This document shows, in pieces, positions 9,197 through 17,718 of a stretch of 64,000 nucleotides of DNA. Where the stretch lies: the NCBI RefSeq assembly GCF_008727925.1, contig NZ_VTWT01000006.1, positions 62,001-126,000 on the forward strand, written 5' to 3'. The stretch's first letter is position 1, and each line of letters opens with the position of its first letter. A program made the position numbers and the translations under genes. The notes beneath the pieces were generated by a model. It did not search any database. It was not told the origin of the DNA and was given only the letters and a program-made list of their open reading frames with translations. The DNA comes from Adhaeribacter soli. Its GTDB lineage: Bacteria > Bacteroidota > Bacteroidia > Cytophagales > Hymenobacteraceae.

Positions 9197-10450
9197 CTAT
9201 TCAAAATTAGGATAGAGCAGGTACTTTTTGCGCATTGTTTTATAGCGTTCCAGATCTGGTTGCCAGGTTTTTCTAATTTCTGCTTCGGTTAAGCCGGCTT
9301 CAATTTGTTTGCGCAAAGCTTCTGTTCCGGATAATTTGGTTAGAAAGCTGTTGAAGAATTTATCCTGCTGGCGCGAGTTGCGGTAAAAATCGATCAGGTA
9401 GCTTACCGTAAATTTTGGAGCTTCGATTTTACTCAGGTCTTTGCCGTAGCAGCGCGTGTTTAAATGCGGAGGATTGGTGGCGCCGGGAACTGACTTAGGA
9501 ACAAATGCATAGGTGGTGTCTTTGTAAAAAGGGCTGCCGAGTTGCTGGAAAGGTTTATCGGTGCCGCGGCCTACGCTTACGTTCGTGCCTTCAAACAAAC
9601 CCAGCGAAGGGTACAAGCGGACGGATTGTTGATTCGGTAAATTCGGAGAAGGTTTTACGGGCAGGGTGTAAGTAGTTTTGTGGGTGTAGTTTTTAACCGG
9701 TACCACTTCCAGGTTGCATTGTTTGCCGCCGGCCAGCCATTTCTCGCCGTTCAGCATGTGGGCCAGTTCGGCAACGGTTAGGCCGTGCACCACCGGAATG
9801 GGGTGCATGCCCACGAAGGAAGTGTTTTTCAGGTCCAGTACCGGGCCGTCTACGTAATCGCCGTTCGGGTTTGGGCGGTCTAAAACCAGTACTTGTTTGT
9901 TGTTTTCGGCGGCGGCTTCCATTACGTAATGCAGGGTGCTGATGTAGGTGTAGAAGCGCACGCCTACGTCCTGAATATCGAAAAGGATGATTTCTACATC
10001 GGCAATCTGCTCCGGTGTGGGTTTCTTGTTTTTGCCGTAAAGCGACACCAGCGGCAGGCCGGTTTTGCTGTCGGTTTCGTTTTTGATGTGGGCGCCGGCA
10101 TCGGCTTCGCCGCGGAAACCGTGCTCCGGCGCAAATATTTTTACGATCCGGATCTTATGGGCCAGTAAGCTGTCTACCAGGTGGGTTTTCCCGATAAGTG
10201 AGGTTTGGTTTACGACCAGCGCTATTTTTTTGCCCCGAAGTAAATTCAGATAGCGTTCGGTTTGTTCAGCTCCGGTTTTTAGGGCGTTTTCCGTATCGTT
10301 TGGAGCTGTTTCAGTTACCGGCTGATTTGTGGTTTGGGCGGGTTTTCCGGTTTCAACCCGTGCCGTTTCCGGTTGGTTGACGGCCGGGCGCTGGCAGGAA
10401 GGCAGGCTGAAAAGTAAGAAAGAAAGCGAAACTAAAAGCGGTTGAAACAT
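9197..10450 (-). CDS. NamZ-type exo-beta-N-acetylmuramidase (DUF1343) lipoprotein
   Basis: A 417-residue protein with a lipoprotein signal peptide (lipobox LPSC, lipidated Cys near residue 19) and a low-complexity linker to about residue 60. The DUF1343/NamZ domain follows: GKKIALVVNQTS, then FAPEHGFRGEADAG, then the segment DIQDVGVRFYTYISTLHY. The Bacillus founding member NamZ removes terminal N-acetylmuramic acid from peptidoglycan fragments. Lipidation suggests the periplasmic face of a membrane and a role in wall recycling. The N-terminus is divergent from the permease gene at 10505, with only 54 bases between them. Confidence 0.85.
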   Translation of the reverse strand: MFQPLLVSLSFLLFSLPSCQRPAVNQPETARVETGKPAQTTNQPVTETAPNDTENALKTGAEQTERYLNLLRGKKIALVVNQTSLIGKTHLVDSLLAHKIRIVKIFAPEHGFRGEADAGAHIKNETDSKTGLPLVSLYGKNKKPTPEQIADVEIILFDIQDVGVRFYTYISTLHYVMEAAAENNKQVLVLDRPNPNGDYVDGPVLDLKNTSFVGMHPIPVVHGLTVAELAHMLNGEKWLAGGKQCNLEVVPVKNYTHKTTYTLPVKPSPNLPNQQSVRLYPSLGLFEGTNVSVGRGTDKPFQQLGSPFYKDTTYAFVPKSVPGATNPPHLNTRCYGKDLSKIEAPKFTVSYLIDFYRNSRQQDKFFNSFLTKLSGTEALRKQIEAGLTEAEIRKTWQPDLERYKTMRKKYLLYPNFE

Positions 10451-10504
10451 GGCTCTGAACGGAGAAATCGAAATTGATAGTTATCTTGCGGGAAATTAGC
10501 GCAC

Positions 10505-11722
10505 GTGAACGTTTCCCGGTACATATCCAAAAAAATAACCGCTTCCGCTTCGGAGTCGTTTACTTCTTCGGTTACAAAAATAGCAATTATCAGCATAGCC
10601 ATTGGCCTGGCCATCATGATTGTTTCTTTTGCCATTCTGGAAGGTTTCCGGAACGAGATCCAATCGAAGATCTTCAGCTTTGGCGCGCACCTGCAAATTA
10701 CCAAATACGATACCAATAATTCGCTCGAAGGCCTGCCCATCGGTCCAAATATCGGCTTCAGTACCCGCCACAATGCATTCCCGGAAATCAAGAACATTCA
10801 GCCATTCGCTCGCAAAACAGCTATTGTAAAAACAGAAGACGAAGTTTTGGGCGTGGTACTGAAAGGCATAGACCGGCAATACGACCTTACGGCCATGCAG
10901 CATAACCTGGTGGCCGGCCGGCTGCTGCACTTTTCCGATTCCGGGGCTTCAGACGAAATAATGGTCAGTAAAAAGATTGCGGACCAGTTGCGCTTAGACG
11001 TAGGGGAGGAGGCCTTGTTCTTTTTCGTGCAGAACCCACCCCGCGTGCGGAAACTTAAGATCGCGGGCATTTATAAAACCGGCCTCGATGAGTTCGACAA
11101 CATTTACGTGATTGCCGATATTCAGCACATCCGCGACCTGAACGACTGGAACGATACCCTGGTTGGCGGCTACGAGATCATTCTGAAGGATTTCCGGCAG
11201 ATAGACCGGGTGGCCGACAAGGTGTTCCACAAAATGAGTTACGACCTGCAGCTGCAGAAAATTACCGACGAATACGCCCAGCTTTTCGACTGGCTGAAAC
11301 TGCTGAAACGGAACGTGGTGATCTTCCTGGTGCTTATCGTTTTTGTGGCTACTTTCAATATGGTTTCCACGGTGTTTATCATGATCATGGAACGCACGCA
11401 CATGATCGGGGTGCTGAAGGCGCTGGGGGCTACCAATTACCAGATCCGTAAAGTGTTTTTCTACAACGGCGCCAAACTTACCCTGAAGGGTCTGCTGTGG
11501 GGAAACCTGATAGGTTTGGGTTTTTGTGCCATGCAATACTTTTTGAAAATCATTCCGCTCGACCCCGAAAACTATTACATGGACACCGTACCGATCCACT
11601 GGAACTTCGGGGTAATTGCCTTGCTGAACCTGGCCGTTTTCCTGTTGACCTTGCTTTCTATTCTGCTGCCAACGGCGCTGGTATCGCGGATTAATCCGGT
11701 GAAGGCAATCCGGTTCGACTAA
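10505..11722 (+). CDS. FtsX-like ABC transporter permease (LolC/LolE type)
   Basis: A 405-residue inner-membrane protein. One transmembrane helix lies near residues 25-47 (KIAIISIAIGLAIMIVSFAI). A periplasmic MacB-like core domain runs to about residue 265. Three C-terminal helices begin at VVIFLVLIVFVATFNMVSTV and include the FtsX motif MERTHMIGVLKALGATNYQI. This is the layout of LolC/LolE, which extract lipoproteins for outer-membrane transport, but the ATPase partner is not in the window. The start is GTG; in-frame stop codons lie a few codons upstream with no other start between, so GTG is well supported. Confidence 0.85.
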   Translation: MNVSRYISKKITASASESFTSSVTKIAIISIAIGLAIMIVSFAILEGFRNEIQSKIFSFGAHLQITKYDTNNSLEGLPIGPNIGFSTRHNAFPEIKNIQPFARKTAIVKTEDEVLGVVLKGIDRQYDLTAMQHNLVAGRLLHFSDSGASDEIMVSKKIADQLRLDVGEEALFFFVQNPPRVRKLKIAGIYKTGLDEFDNIYVIADIQHIRDLNDWNDTLVGGYEIILKDFRQIDRVADKVFHKMSYDLQLQKITDEYAQLFDWLKLLKRNVVIFLVLIVFVATFNMVSTVFIMIMERTHMIGVLKALGATNYQIRKVFFYNGAKLTLKGLLWGNLIGLGFCAMQYFLKIIPLDPENYYMDTVPIHWNFGVIALLNLAVFLLTLLSILLPTALVSRINPVKAIRFD

Positions 11723-11741
11723 ATTCAGAAATGTTCTTAAA

Positions 11742-11780
11742 GAAAACGCTACCTTTTTCATGAAAAAAGGTAGCGTTTTC
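11742..11780. terminator. Bidirectional terminator between convergent genes
   Basis: A long hairpin with arms beginning GAAAACGCTACC and ending GGTAGCGTTTTC, a four-base loop, and A/T runs on both sides. It can end both the permease transcript (plus) and the mscS transcript (minus). Confidence 0.85.
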
Positions 11781-11794
11781 TTTTAAAGGTAGTT

Positions 11795-12571
11795 TTACAC
11801 GATCTGTTCTTTTTCAAATTCTTCTTTCACCTGTTCCTGCATGTTGTAAAACACTTCCCAGTAATCGGAGTGGTGCGCCCAAACTCTAACCAGGAGCTTA
11901 ACTTCGGTGGCCGACATTTCGGCTATTACTACTTTGGGCGGCGGGTCTTTTAAAATGCGGGTATCGCGGGCGGCAATGCGGAAGAGCACTTCTTTGGCTT
12001 TGTTTACATTATTGGTCGCGGCAATGGTGAACTTCATATCTACCCGCCGGTTTTCTTCCACGTCATGGTTTATAATAGTGCTGGATGCCAGCGGGCCGTT
12101 CGGGATGAAAATGGTTTTGTTGTCGCCGGTTTTTATGACGGTATTGAAAATATTGATCAGATGCACTTTCCCGCTCTGGCCCTGCACTTCAATAAAATCG
12201 CCTACCCGGAAAGGCCGGAGCGTGAGCAGTAAAACCCCGCCGGCAAAATTGCTCAGGCTGCCCTGCAAAGCCAGACCAATGGCAATACCGGCTGAACCCA
12301 GAATGGCCAGGAAAGAAGTGGCCTCGATACCGATCTGGGAAATAACGACAATAATAAGCAGAATGCGGAGGGAGATGTTGGCAATGTTGTGCAGGAAAGG
12401 AATAAGCGATGGGTCTACGCCGCGCTTTTCCATGAGACGGAACAGAAAGTTAGTAATGCGTTTAATGAGCCAGAGCCCTACTACCAGAATAAGTAAGGCA
12501 ACCAGAATTTTCATGCCGTAAAGCACAACGTAATTGGTAATGGTGCGGGAAATCCTGCTGAAATCGATCAT
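11795..12571 (-). CDS. Small-conductance mechanosensitive channel, MscS family
   Basis: A 258-residue membrane protein. It has three predicted transmembrane helices (residues 17-42, about 62-84 and 87-110). The third is the pore helix with the Gly/Ala-rich pattern GSAGIAIGLALQGSLSNFAGG. The beta domain of MscS follows (LRPFRVGDFIEVQGQSGKV, then FIPNGPLASSTIIN) and a C-terminal alpha/beta domain. It opens under membrane tension during osmotic downshock. It is close to the usual minimum length for the family, and nothing suggests a broken gene. Confidence 0.93.
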   Translation of the reverse strand: MIDFSRISRTITNYVVLYGMKILVALLILVVGLWLIKRITNFLFRLMEKRGVDPSLIPFLHNIANISLRILLIIVVISQIGIEATSFLAILGSAGIAIGLALQGSLSNFAGGVLLLTLRPFRVGDFIEVQGQSGKVHLINIFNTVIKTGDNKTIFIPNGPLASSTIINHDVEENRRVDMKFTIAATNNVNKAKEVLFRIAARDTRILKDPPPKVVIAEMSATEVKLLVRVWAHHSDYWEVFYNMQEQVKEEFEKEQIV

Positions 12572-12642
12572 TCTAAAATTTGTTTATTCAGGTTTGGCTA
12601 TACTTACTTTCAGAGCAGAAAGATATACTGTTTTTAATAAAC

Positions 12643-13359
12643 TCAGGTTAAGTGTCGGCTTTGTAAGATCAGGTTCGGGTTGGGGCAGATTGCGGCAAAT
12701 ATTTCTTTTTCCGAAGGTTTGCAAACACCCGCGTAATCACCGGAAAGCCCCTGCAGATCGGCCATTACCTGGAAATGCAGGTGTGGCGGCCAGTCGCCGT
12801 TTTCCGGGTACGGACCGAATTCAGCAATTTTTTCGCTTTTCGCAATAACCTTTCCTGTTTCTAAATTTTGAAGGGATGCCCGGTTCAGGTGGCCGTAAAG
12901 CGTATAGAACGAAATGCCATCCAGTTGGTGCTGCAGAATAATGGTAGGTCCGTAATCGCCGAAATTGGCATTGTCCTGGAAGCTGTGCACTACGGCGGGC
13001 AGCGGAGAAAATACGGTAGTACCAGCCGGCGCCCAGATATCAATTCCCAGATGCAGGCTTCGGGCTTCGGAGAGTTCGTTGAACAAGCCGCTACGCCGGT
13101 AAATTACCCGGTGCTCCAGGTAGCCGCCTACGCCCACTTCGGCAGCTTTTTCGCGGAGCATCCGGTTCACTACTTCGGTAAAAGTCTGGGTGTTTTGAAG
13201 GTTCTCCAACGTAAGCAGCGGGTTGGCGGCGGAAAAATCCAGCCGGGTTACGTTGGCTGCATTCAGGTCGAGGCTGGTAACCGGGCCCATTTCGGACATG
13301 TGTTTTTTCAGCAGCAGGGTAAGATCCGCTGCCGGAATATTATCAGGGGAAAGGTTCAT
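12643..13359 (-). CDS. M23 family metallopeptidase
   Basis: With the ATG at 13357-13359 the protein has 238 residues. The M23 (LytM) zinc site is complete: His103 and Asp107 in LHLGIDIWAP, His157 in YGHL, and His193/His195 in PPHLHFQV. Such enzymes cut peptide cross-links in peptidoglycan. This start leaves no signal peptide. A longer in-frame start at 13506 would add 49 residues but would run through the region that should hold the promoters of both divergent genes, so the shorter form is preferred. Export by an unusual route, or a cytoplasmic substrate, remains open. Confidence 0.85.
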   Translation of the reverse strand: MNLSPDNIPAADLTLLLKKHMSEMGPVTSLDLNAANVTRLDFSAANPLLTLENLQNTQTFTEVVNRMLREKAAEVGVGGYLEHRVIYRRSGLFNELSEARSLHLGIDIWAPAGTTVFSPLPAVVHSFQDNANFGDYGPTIILQHQLDGISFYTLYGHLNRASLQNLETGKVIAKSEKIAEFGPYPENGDWPPHLHFQVMADLQGLSGDYAGVCKPSEKEIFAAICPNPNLILQSRHLT

Positions 13360-13478
13360 GCAAATAGAACTGGCTATTAAAAAGCCTTTCAATTTAAAAT
13401 AGAAAAGCGGAAACTCGTGAATCGGTACGAAAAAAGTAAAATGTAAAGCAATTCTTCCCGAAAACAAGCAGAAAAATG

Positions 13479-13486
13479 TAACTTCG
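13479..13486 (+). promoter_or_regulatory. Candidate -7 element for paaE
   Basis: TAACTTCG followed by CGCC lies about 50 bases upstream of the paaE start. It differs by one base from TAnnTTTG. No clear TTG is seen 19-20 bases further upstream, so support is moderate. Confidence 0.35.
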
Positions 13487-13536
13487 CGCCTTGAAAACCG
13501 ACGCATTCCGCCTGCCGGAAATACTGTAATTATTTT

Positions 13537-14625
13537 ATGAGTAGTCCATACCTGAATTTAAAAGTAGTAGCTATTACCCAGGAAACGCCCGATGCCATTA
13601 CGTTGCATTTCGAGCATCCGGAAAAACAGAATATTCCTTACAAATCCGGCCAGTTCTTAACCCTGATCTCCGACATTAACGGTAAAAGCGTGCGCCGGGC
13701 TTATTCCCTGTGCAGCGCTCCGCACGAAGGCCACCGCCTGTCGGTAACGGTAAAGAGGGTAGAAGGCGGACTGATGTCTAATTTCCTGCCCGATAACGTG
13801 AAAGTGGGCGATACCATGCAGGTAATGGCCCCGATCGGGAATTTCTGCCTCGAGCCTCAGCCCAATGCTACCCGTACCGTGGTTTTACTTGGCGGCGGCA
13901 GCGGCATTACGCCTCTAATGAGCATTGCCAAAACGGTACTTACAAACGAGAAAGACTCGAAAGTGCTGTTGCTTTACGGAAACCGGGACGAGGATTGCAC
14001 CATTTTCAAGCAGGAATTCGACAGAATGGAAGCCGAAGCCGGCGGACGCCTGAAAGTGGAGCACATTTTCAATCATCCGAAGGCGGCCAATTACCCTACT
14101 TCGCACATTGGTCACCTCGATAAAGCCAAGATCGTTTCGTTGCTGCAAACTTCCGGTGTAACCAATTTCGCCGATACTGAATATTATATCTGTGGACCGG
14201 AACCGATGATGGACGGCGCCCGCGAAGCGTTGACCCAGCTCAGAGTTCCCGGCGATAAAGTGCACAAAGAAAGCTTTGTGGCCAGCACCGCCCAGCCGGT
14301 AGATACCGAAGGCGTACTGAACACCGGCGAAGATACCGATGGCACGATCAAAACCCAGACCGTGACCATTATTTACGAAGGCAAAGAATACCAGGTAACC
14401 GTTGAGCCAAACCAAACCATTCTGGAAGCCGGCCTTGATCAGGATATCGATCTGCCTTATTCCTGCCAAGCCGGTTTATGCACCGCCTGCCGCGGCAAAT
14501 GCCTGAGCGGTAAAGTGCACATGGACGAACGCGAAGGCCTTTCGGACAAAGAAATGCAGGAAGGCTACGTGCTGAATTGCGTTGGCCATCCGCTTACCAG
14601 CGACGTGGTGATCGAGATCGGGTAA
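13537..14625 (+). CDS. paaE: PaaE-type ferredoxin-NAD(P)H reductase with 2Fe-2S domain
   Basis: A 362-residue three-domain flavoprotein. It has an FAD-binding domain with the RAYSLCS motif near residue 53, and an NAD(P)-binding domain with LLGGGSGITPLMS near residue 111 and YYICGPEPMMDGA near residue 210. The C-terminal plant-type 2Fe-2S domain carries CQAGLCTAC plus a further Cys in VLNC. This is the layout of PaaE (PaaK), the reductase that feeds electrons to phenylacetyl-CoA epoxidase PaaABC(D). Those genes lie 5-8 kb downstream on the opposite strand, which supports the assignment, although the gene is not in their operon. A related benzoyl-CoA or carnitine oxygenase reductase would look similar. 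Confidence 0.82.
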   Translation: MSSPYLNLKVVAITQETPDAITLHFEHPEKQNIPYKSGQFLTLISDINGKSVRRAYSLCSAPHEGHRLSVTVKRVEGGLMSNFLPDNVKVGDTMQVMAPIGNFCLEPQPNATRTVVLLGGGSGITPLMSIAKTVLTNEKDSKVLLLYGNRDEDCTIFKQEFDRMEAEAGGRLKVEHIFNHPKAANYPTSHIGHLDKAKIVSLLQTSGVTNFADTEYYICGPEPMMDGAREALTQLRVPGDKVHKESFVASTAQPVDTEGVLNTGEDTDGTIKTQTVTIIYEGKEYQVTVEPNQTILEAGLDQDIDLPYSCQAGLCTACRGKCLSGKVHMDEREGLSDKEMQEGYVLNCVGHPLTSDVVIEIG

Positions 14626-14671
14626 TTGTTAATTGCTAATTGTTAATTGCTAATTGATTTTTTTTAGTACG

Positions 14672-14695
14672 GTGCCGGGTGGATTCATCCGGCAC
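14672..14695 (+). terminator. Terminator after paaE
   Basis: Arms GTGCCGG (14672-14678) and CCGGCAC (14689-14695) are extended by wobble pairs and followed by a run of eight T residues. The bases just before it (14626-14655) are a low-complexity repeat of the unit ATTGTTAATTGCTA. Confidence 0.85.
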
Positions 14696-14702
14696 TTTTT
14701 TT

Positions 14703-15201
14703 TGCCTTCTGCAAAGTTGGGGTTCCTTTAAATTTATGAATTGAAGGTTGAAGTTTAAAAGTTATGTAAAGTAGAGTGTTGTATCTGAGCGCTGCCCATG
14801 ACCTATGGTATTTGCCCATCTTTAAGTAGTGGAAATTTAAGTAGGGGGGGGAACTATTAGATATCACGTACACCTCGGCCTGTCCCCCGACAGGCCGGAC
14901 TATCGCCGCTCCCTTCAGGTAGCCCACTAGGTATTTTACCTTTATTAGCCGCTTTATGGAAGCTTATGCACAATACTCATGGCTGCAGTGCTTCCGGACA
15001 GTCGGGATACAGGTCAGGATAGAAGGTTCAGGTTGAATAATTATGTAAAATAAAATCCGTTGAAGTTCCGGATTTAGTGGGAGAAAGGGTAGTGTTCCGA
15101 TTCTATTAAACAAGGACGGGCATCATTGGATTTAGGATTATTCTTTTCTATCTTGGCCGCCCGCAATAACAATCAGGTTATTTAAAACCTTAACCTGAAA
15201 A
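14703..15201. other. Gene-free stretch before the M3 peptidase gene
   Basis: No reading frame with family resemblance is seen on either strand. The visible structures are a run of eight G residues near 14844-14851 and a hairpin at 14877-14896 (arms GGCCTGTC and GACAGGCC, loop CCCC). The rest shows nothing recognisable. Confidence 0.5.
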
Positions 15202-15230
15202 TTGAGTTTAACCGTAACCTACTACATTTC
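15202..15230 (+). promoter_or_regulatory. Candidate promoter of the M3 peptidase gene
   Basis: TTG at 15202-15204 is followed after 18 bases by TACATTTC at 15223-15230. This is one mismatch from the Bacteroidetes -7 element, and it lies about 20 bases upstream of the start codon. Confidence 0.4.
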
Positions 15231-15251
15231 TTCACCCCGAAAACATTAGCC

Positions 15252-16982
15252 ATGAATACTGCCGAACGAACTGTAACGGAAATAAGTAAAAATCCCCGCC
15301 GTTACCTGCCCGAAACCTTTAAAGTTACCGACTGGAATACCATTGAGCCTTATTTTATCGAGCTCCGAGATCGCAACATTACCTCTGCCGAAGAACTGGA
15401 AAACTGGTTGCTTGACCGGAGCGAACTGGAAAGCGTGCTGCAGGAAGATATGGGCTGGCGCTACATTAAAATGACGTGCGACACCCAGAACGAAGACGCG
15501 ACCGCGGCGTTCCAGTTTTTTGTAGAAGAAATAGACCCGAAGATTGCCCCTTACGACCACGAGCTGAACCAGAAGCTGATGGCCTCGCCGTATGTGGCCA
15601 ACCTGGACCAGGAAAGATACCGCATTTATTTGCGTTCGGTGAAAAAAGCCCTGGAAATTTTCCGCGAAGAAAACATTCCGCTCAACACCGAGATCAGCAC
15701 GAAGCAGCAGCAGTTTGCCGCCATTTCCGGCGCCATGACCGTTACCCTGGATGGCGAGGAAATGACCCTGCAACGCGCCGCCGATCGCCTGAAAAACCCG
15801 GACCGGGCCATCCGCGAAACCGCCTGGCGTACGATCCAGGAACGACGGAGCCAGGATTGGGAAAAGCTCGACCAGCTCTATTCCGAACTGATTACCCTGC
15901 GCCATAAAGTAGCCACCAACGCCGGTTTTGCCAACTTCCGCGACTACATGTTTGCCGCCCTTGGCCGCTTCGATTATACCCCGCAAGACACCTTCGATTT
16001 CCAGGATTCCATTGCCCAAGTAGTTACCCCGATCATCAGCGGTTTCGACCGGGAACGCAAAGCGGAATTGGGTTTAGCCGAATTGCGCCCCTGGGACCTG
16101 GACGTAGACCCAAGCAACAAACCGCCGCTTACGCCTTTCAAAAATGGTAGCGAATTGCTTGAAAAAAGCATTGAATGCTTCTACCGCCTCGATCCGTTTT
16201 TGGGCGATTGCCTGGTAACCATGAAAAATATGGGCCACCTGGATCTGGAAAGCCGCAAAGGCAAAGCGCCGGGCGGTTATAATTACCCTTTGGATGAAGT
16301 TGGCGTACCGTTCATTTTTATGAATGCCACTTCTTCGCTTCGCGATGTGGTAACCATGCTGCACGAAGGCGGCCACGCGGTCCATTCTTTCCTGACCCGG
16401 AATTTAGCGTTAGGCGCTTTCAAACACCCGCCTTCCGAAGTAGCCGAACTGGCCTCCATGAGCATGGAATTGCTGACTCTTGATTACTGGGATATTTTCT
16501 TCCCGGATGCCGATGAACGGAAACGTGCTATAAAAACGCACCTGGAAGGCGTACTGGAAACGTTCCCTTGGGTTGCCACCATCGATAAATTTCAGCACTG
16601 GGTTTACGAAAATCCGGAGCATACTTTAGCGCAACGCCACGAAAAATGGGTAGAACTGTTCGATGAATTCAACCAGAAAGAAGTAAGCTGGGCCGGACTG
16701 GAACAGTTTAAAACCTACGCCTGGCAGAAGCAATTGCATTTATACGAAGTGCCTTTTTATTACATCGAATACGCCATGGCGCAGTTAGGCGCTGTTGCCG
16801 TCTGGAAGAAGTTCAAAGAAAACCCAACCGAAGGTTTGCAAGGTTATAAAAATGCCCTGGCATTAGGTTATACCAAATCCATTTCCGAGATCTACGAAGC
16901 CGCCGGCATCCGTTTCGATTTTTCTACCGAGTATATTAAGAGCCTGGCTGATTTTGTGAAGGGGGAGATGGGAAGGCTTTAA
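15252..16982 (+). CDS. M3 family oligoendopeptidase (PepF-like)
   Basis: A 576-residue, mostly helical cytoplasmic metallopeptidase. The zinc motif HEGGH is at residues 371-375 (MLHEGGHAVHSF), and the third ligand is probably Glu399 in EVAELASM. The N-terminal 200 residues match the oligoendopeptidase F half of the family. These enzymes degrade short peptides and clear signal-peptide fragments. No signal peptide is present. The start follows a plausible promoter, and a strong hairpin lies about 100 bases past the stop. Confidence 0.93.
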   Translation: MNTAERTVTEISKNPRRYLPETFKVTDWNTIEPYFIELRDRNITSAEELENWLLDRSELESVLQEDMGWRYIKMTCDTQNEDATAAFQFFVEEIDPKIAPYDHELNQKLMASPYVANLDQERYRIYLRSVKKALEIFREENIPLNTEISTKQQQFAAISGAMTVTLDGEEMTLQRAADRLKNPDRAIRETAWRTIQERRSQDWEKLDQLYSELITLRHKVATNAGFANFRDYMFAALGRFDYTPQDTFDFQDSIAQVVTPIISGFDRERKAELGLAELRPWDLDVDPSNKPPLTPFKNGSELLEKSIECFYRLDPFLGDCLVTMKNMGHLDLESRKGKAPGGYNYPLDEVGVPFIFMNATSSLRDVVTMLHEGGHAVHSFLTRNLALGAFKHPPSEVAELASMSMELLTLDYWDIFFPDADERKRAIKTHLEGVLETFPWVATIDKFQHWVYENPEHTLAQRHEKWVELFDEFNQKEVSWAGLEQFKTYAWQKQLHLYEVPFYYIEYAMAQLGAVAVWKKFKENPTEGLQGYKNALALGYTKSISEIYEAAGIRFDFSTEYIKSLADFVKGEMGRL

Positions 16983-16983
16983 T

Positions 16984-17018
16984 CAGGATTTTCAGGATTA
17001 AAGGATTTTCAGGACTTT
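16984..17018. repeat. Inverted repeat arm, left side of the GxxExxY unit
   Basis: The segment starting ATCAGGATTTTCAGGATT and ending TTTTCAGGACTTT appears again in reverse complement at 17681-17718 with only about two differences. The two arms bracket the GxxExxY gene. A third, more diverged copy lies at 18477-18513. Confidence 0.75.
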
Positions 17019-17078
17019 AGTTTTATTTCTGAAAGTCTTGAAAGGATAAAATAAGAAGCAAATTTCTTCATAATTTTT

Positions 17079-17128
17079 AAATAGGTTAAAGTAGCTAAGA
17101 GATTGGTATTAGCTACTTTAACCTATTT
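17079..17128 (+). terminator. Strong hairpin between the M3 peptidase and GxxExxY genes
   Basis: A perfect 20-base stem (17079-17098 with 17109-17128, right arm ending TTAACCTATTT) has a 10-base loop and is followed by TTTATTTT. It should terminate the upstream peptidase transcript. It also stands only 40 bases before the GxxExxY start, so read-through RNA would carry it as a leader structure. Confidence 0.75.
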
Positions 17129-17167
17129 TTATTTTGAGCGTTGAATTGTTTAGACATTTTCAGCGGT

Positions 17168-17530
17168 ATGGTAAATGATGATCTAACTTACAAGATTATT
17201 GGCTGTGCCCTGCAGGTTCATAAGAAACTCGGGAACGGTTTTCAGGAAGTGATCTATCAGCGTTGCCTGGCAATTGAGATGGAAGGCGCCGGGTTGGATT
17301 TTGAACGGGAAAAAGAGCATCCCATTTATTATAATAGCATTCAGGTTGGTACCAGAAGGGCCGATTTTATTGTGGAAGCGAAAATTATGGTTGAGTTAAA
17401 AGCCCTGATAAAACTGGAAGATATTCATTTGGCACAAGCAAAAAATTACCTGGTTGCTTACAACCTGCCTCTTGGCCTTTTAATCAATTTCGGCAGCAAT
17501 TCCCTGCAATTTCACCGGATTTATAAGTAA
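17168..17530 (+). CDS. GxxExxY protein (PD-(D/E)XK nuclease-like)
   Basis: A 120-residue protein starting at the ATG at 17168. An upstream in-frame TTG at 17141 would add nine residues that the family does not have. The signature GFQEVIY (residues 24-30) gives the family its name. Residues Glu27, Asp66 and Glu76-x-Lys78 (in RRADF and VELKAL) form a PD-(D/E)XK nuclease pattern. The function of the family is unknown; it is abundant and often multicopy in Bacteroidetes. The gene sits alone between two inverted copies of a 35-38 base repeat, which makes the whole piece about 735 bp and module-like. Confidence 0.9.
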   Translation: MVNDDLTYKIIGCALQVHKKLGNGFQEVIYQRCLAIEMEGAGLDFEREKEHPIYYNSIQVGTRRADFIVEAKIMVELKALIKLEDIHLAQAKNYLVAYNLPLGLLINFGSNSLQFHRIYK

Positions 17531-17680
17531 AAATTCAGGTTTGTTCCAGAAACGAAAAAGGCTGACCCACAAGCCGAGCCAACCCTTTTTTTTCGAATAC
17601 CAGCTGAGGAATTTTATGCATTCAATTCTCAAAGCTAATCCTTTGCCTTCGAAATACTTTCTTCTAAATTAATATAAAGT

Positions 17681-17718
17681 AAAGTCCTGAAAATCCTTAA
17701 ATCCTGAAAATCCTGATT
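17681..17718. repeat. Inverted repeat arm, right side of the GxxExxY unit
   Basis: This is the near-exact reverse complement of 16984-17018, starting AAAGTCCTGAAAATCC. It abuts the stop codon of the following minus-strand lipoprotein gene. Confidence 0.75.

Noticed and set aside
10994-11761. Minus-strand frame of 255 codons under the FtsX-like permease gene
   Set aside because: It is antisense to a well-supported gene, rich in His, Gln and Val, and has no recognisable domain.
15246-16019. Minus-strand frame of 257 codons under the M3 peptidase gene
   Set aside because: It mirrors the peptidase codons and has the repetitive composition of a shadow frame.
17141-17167. Upstream TTG start for the GxxExxY gene
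   Set aside because: The extra residues are not found in the family, and the ATG at 17168 gives the usual N-terminus.
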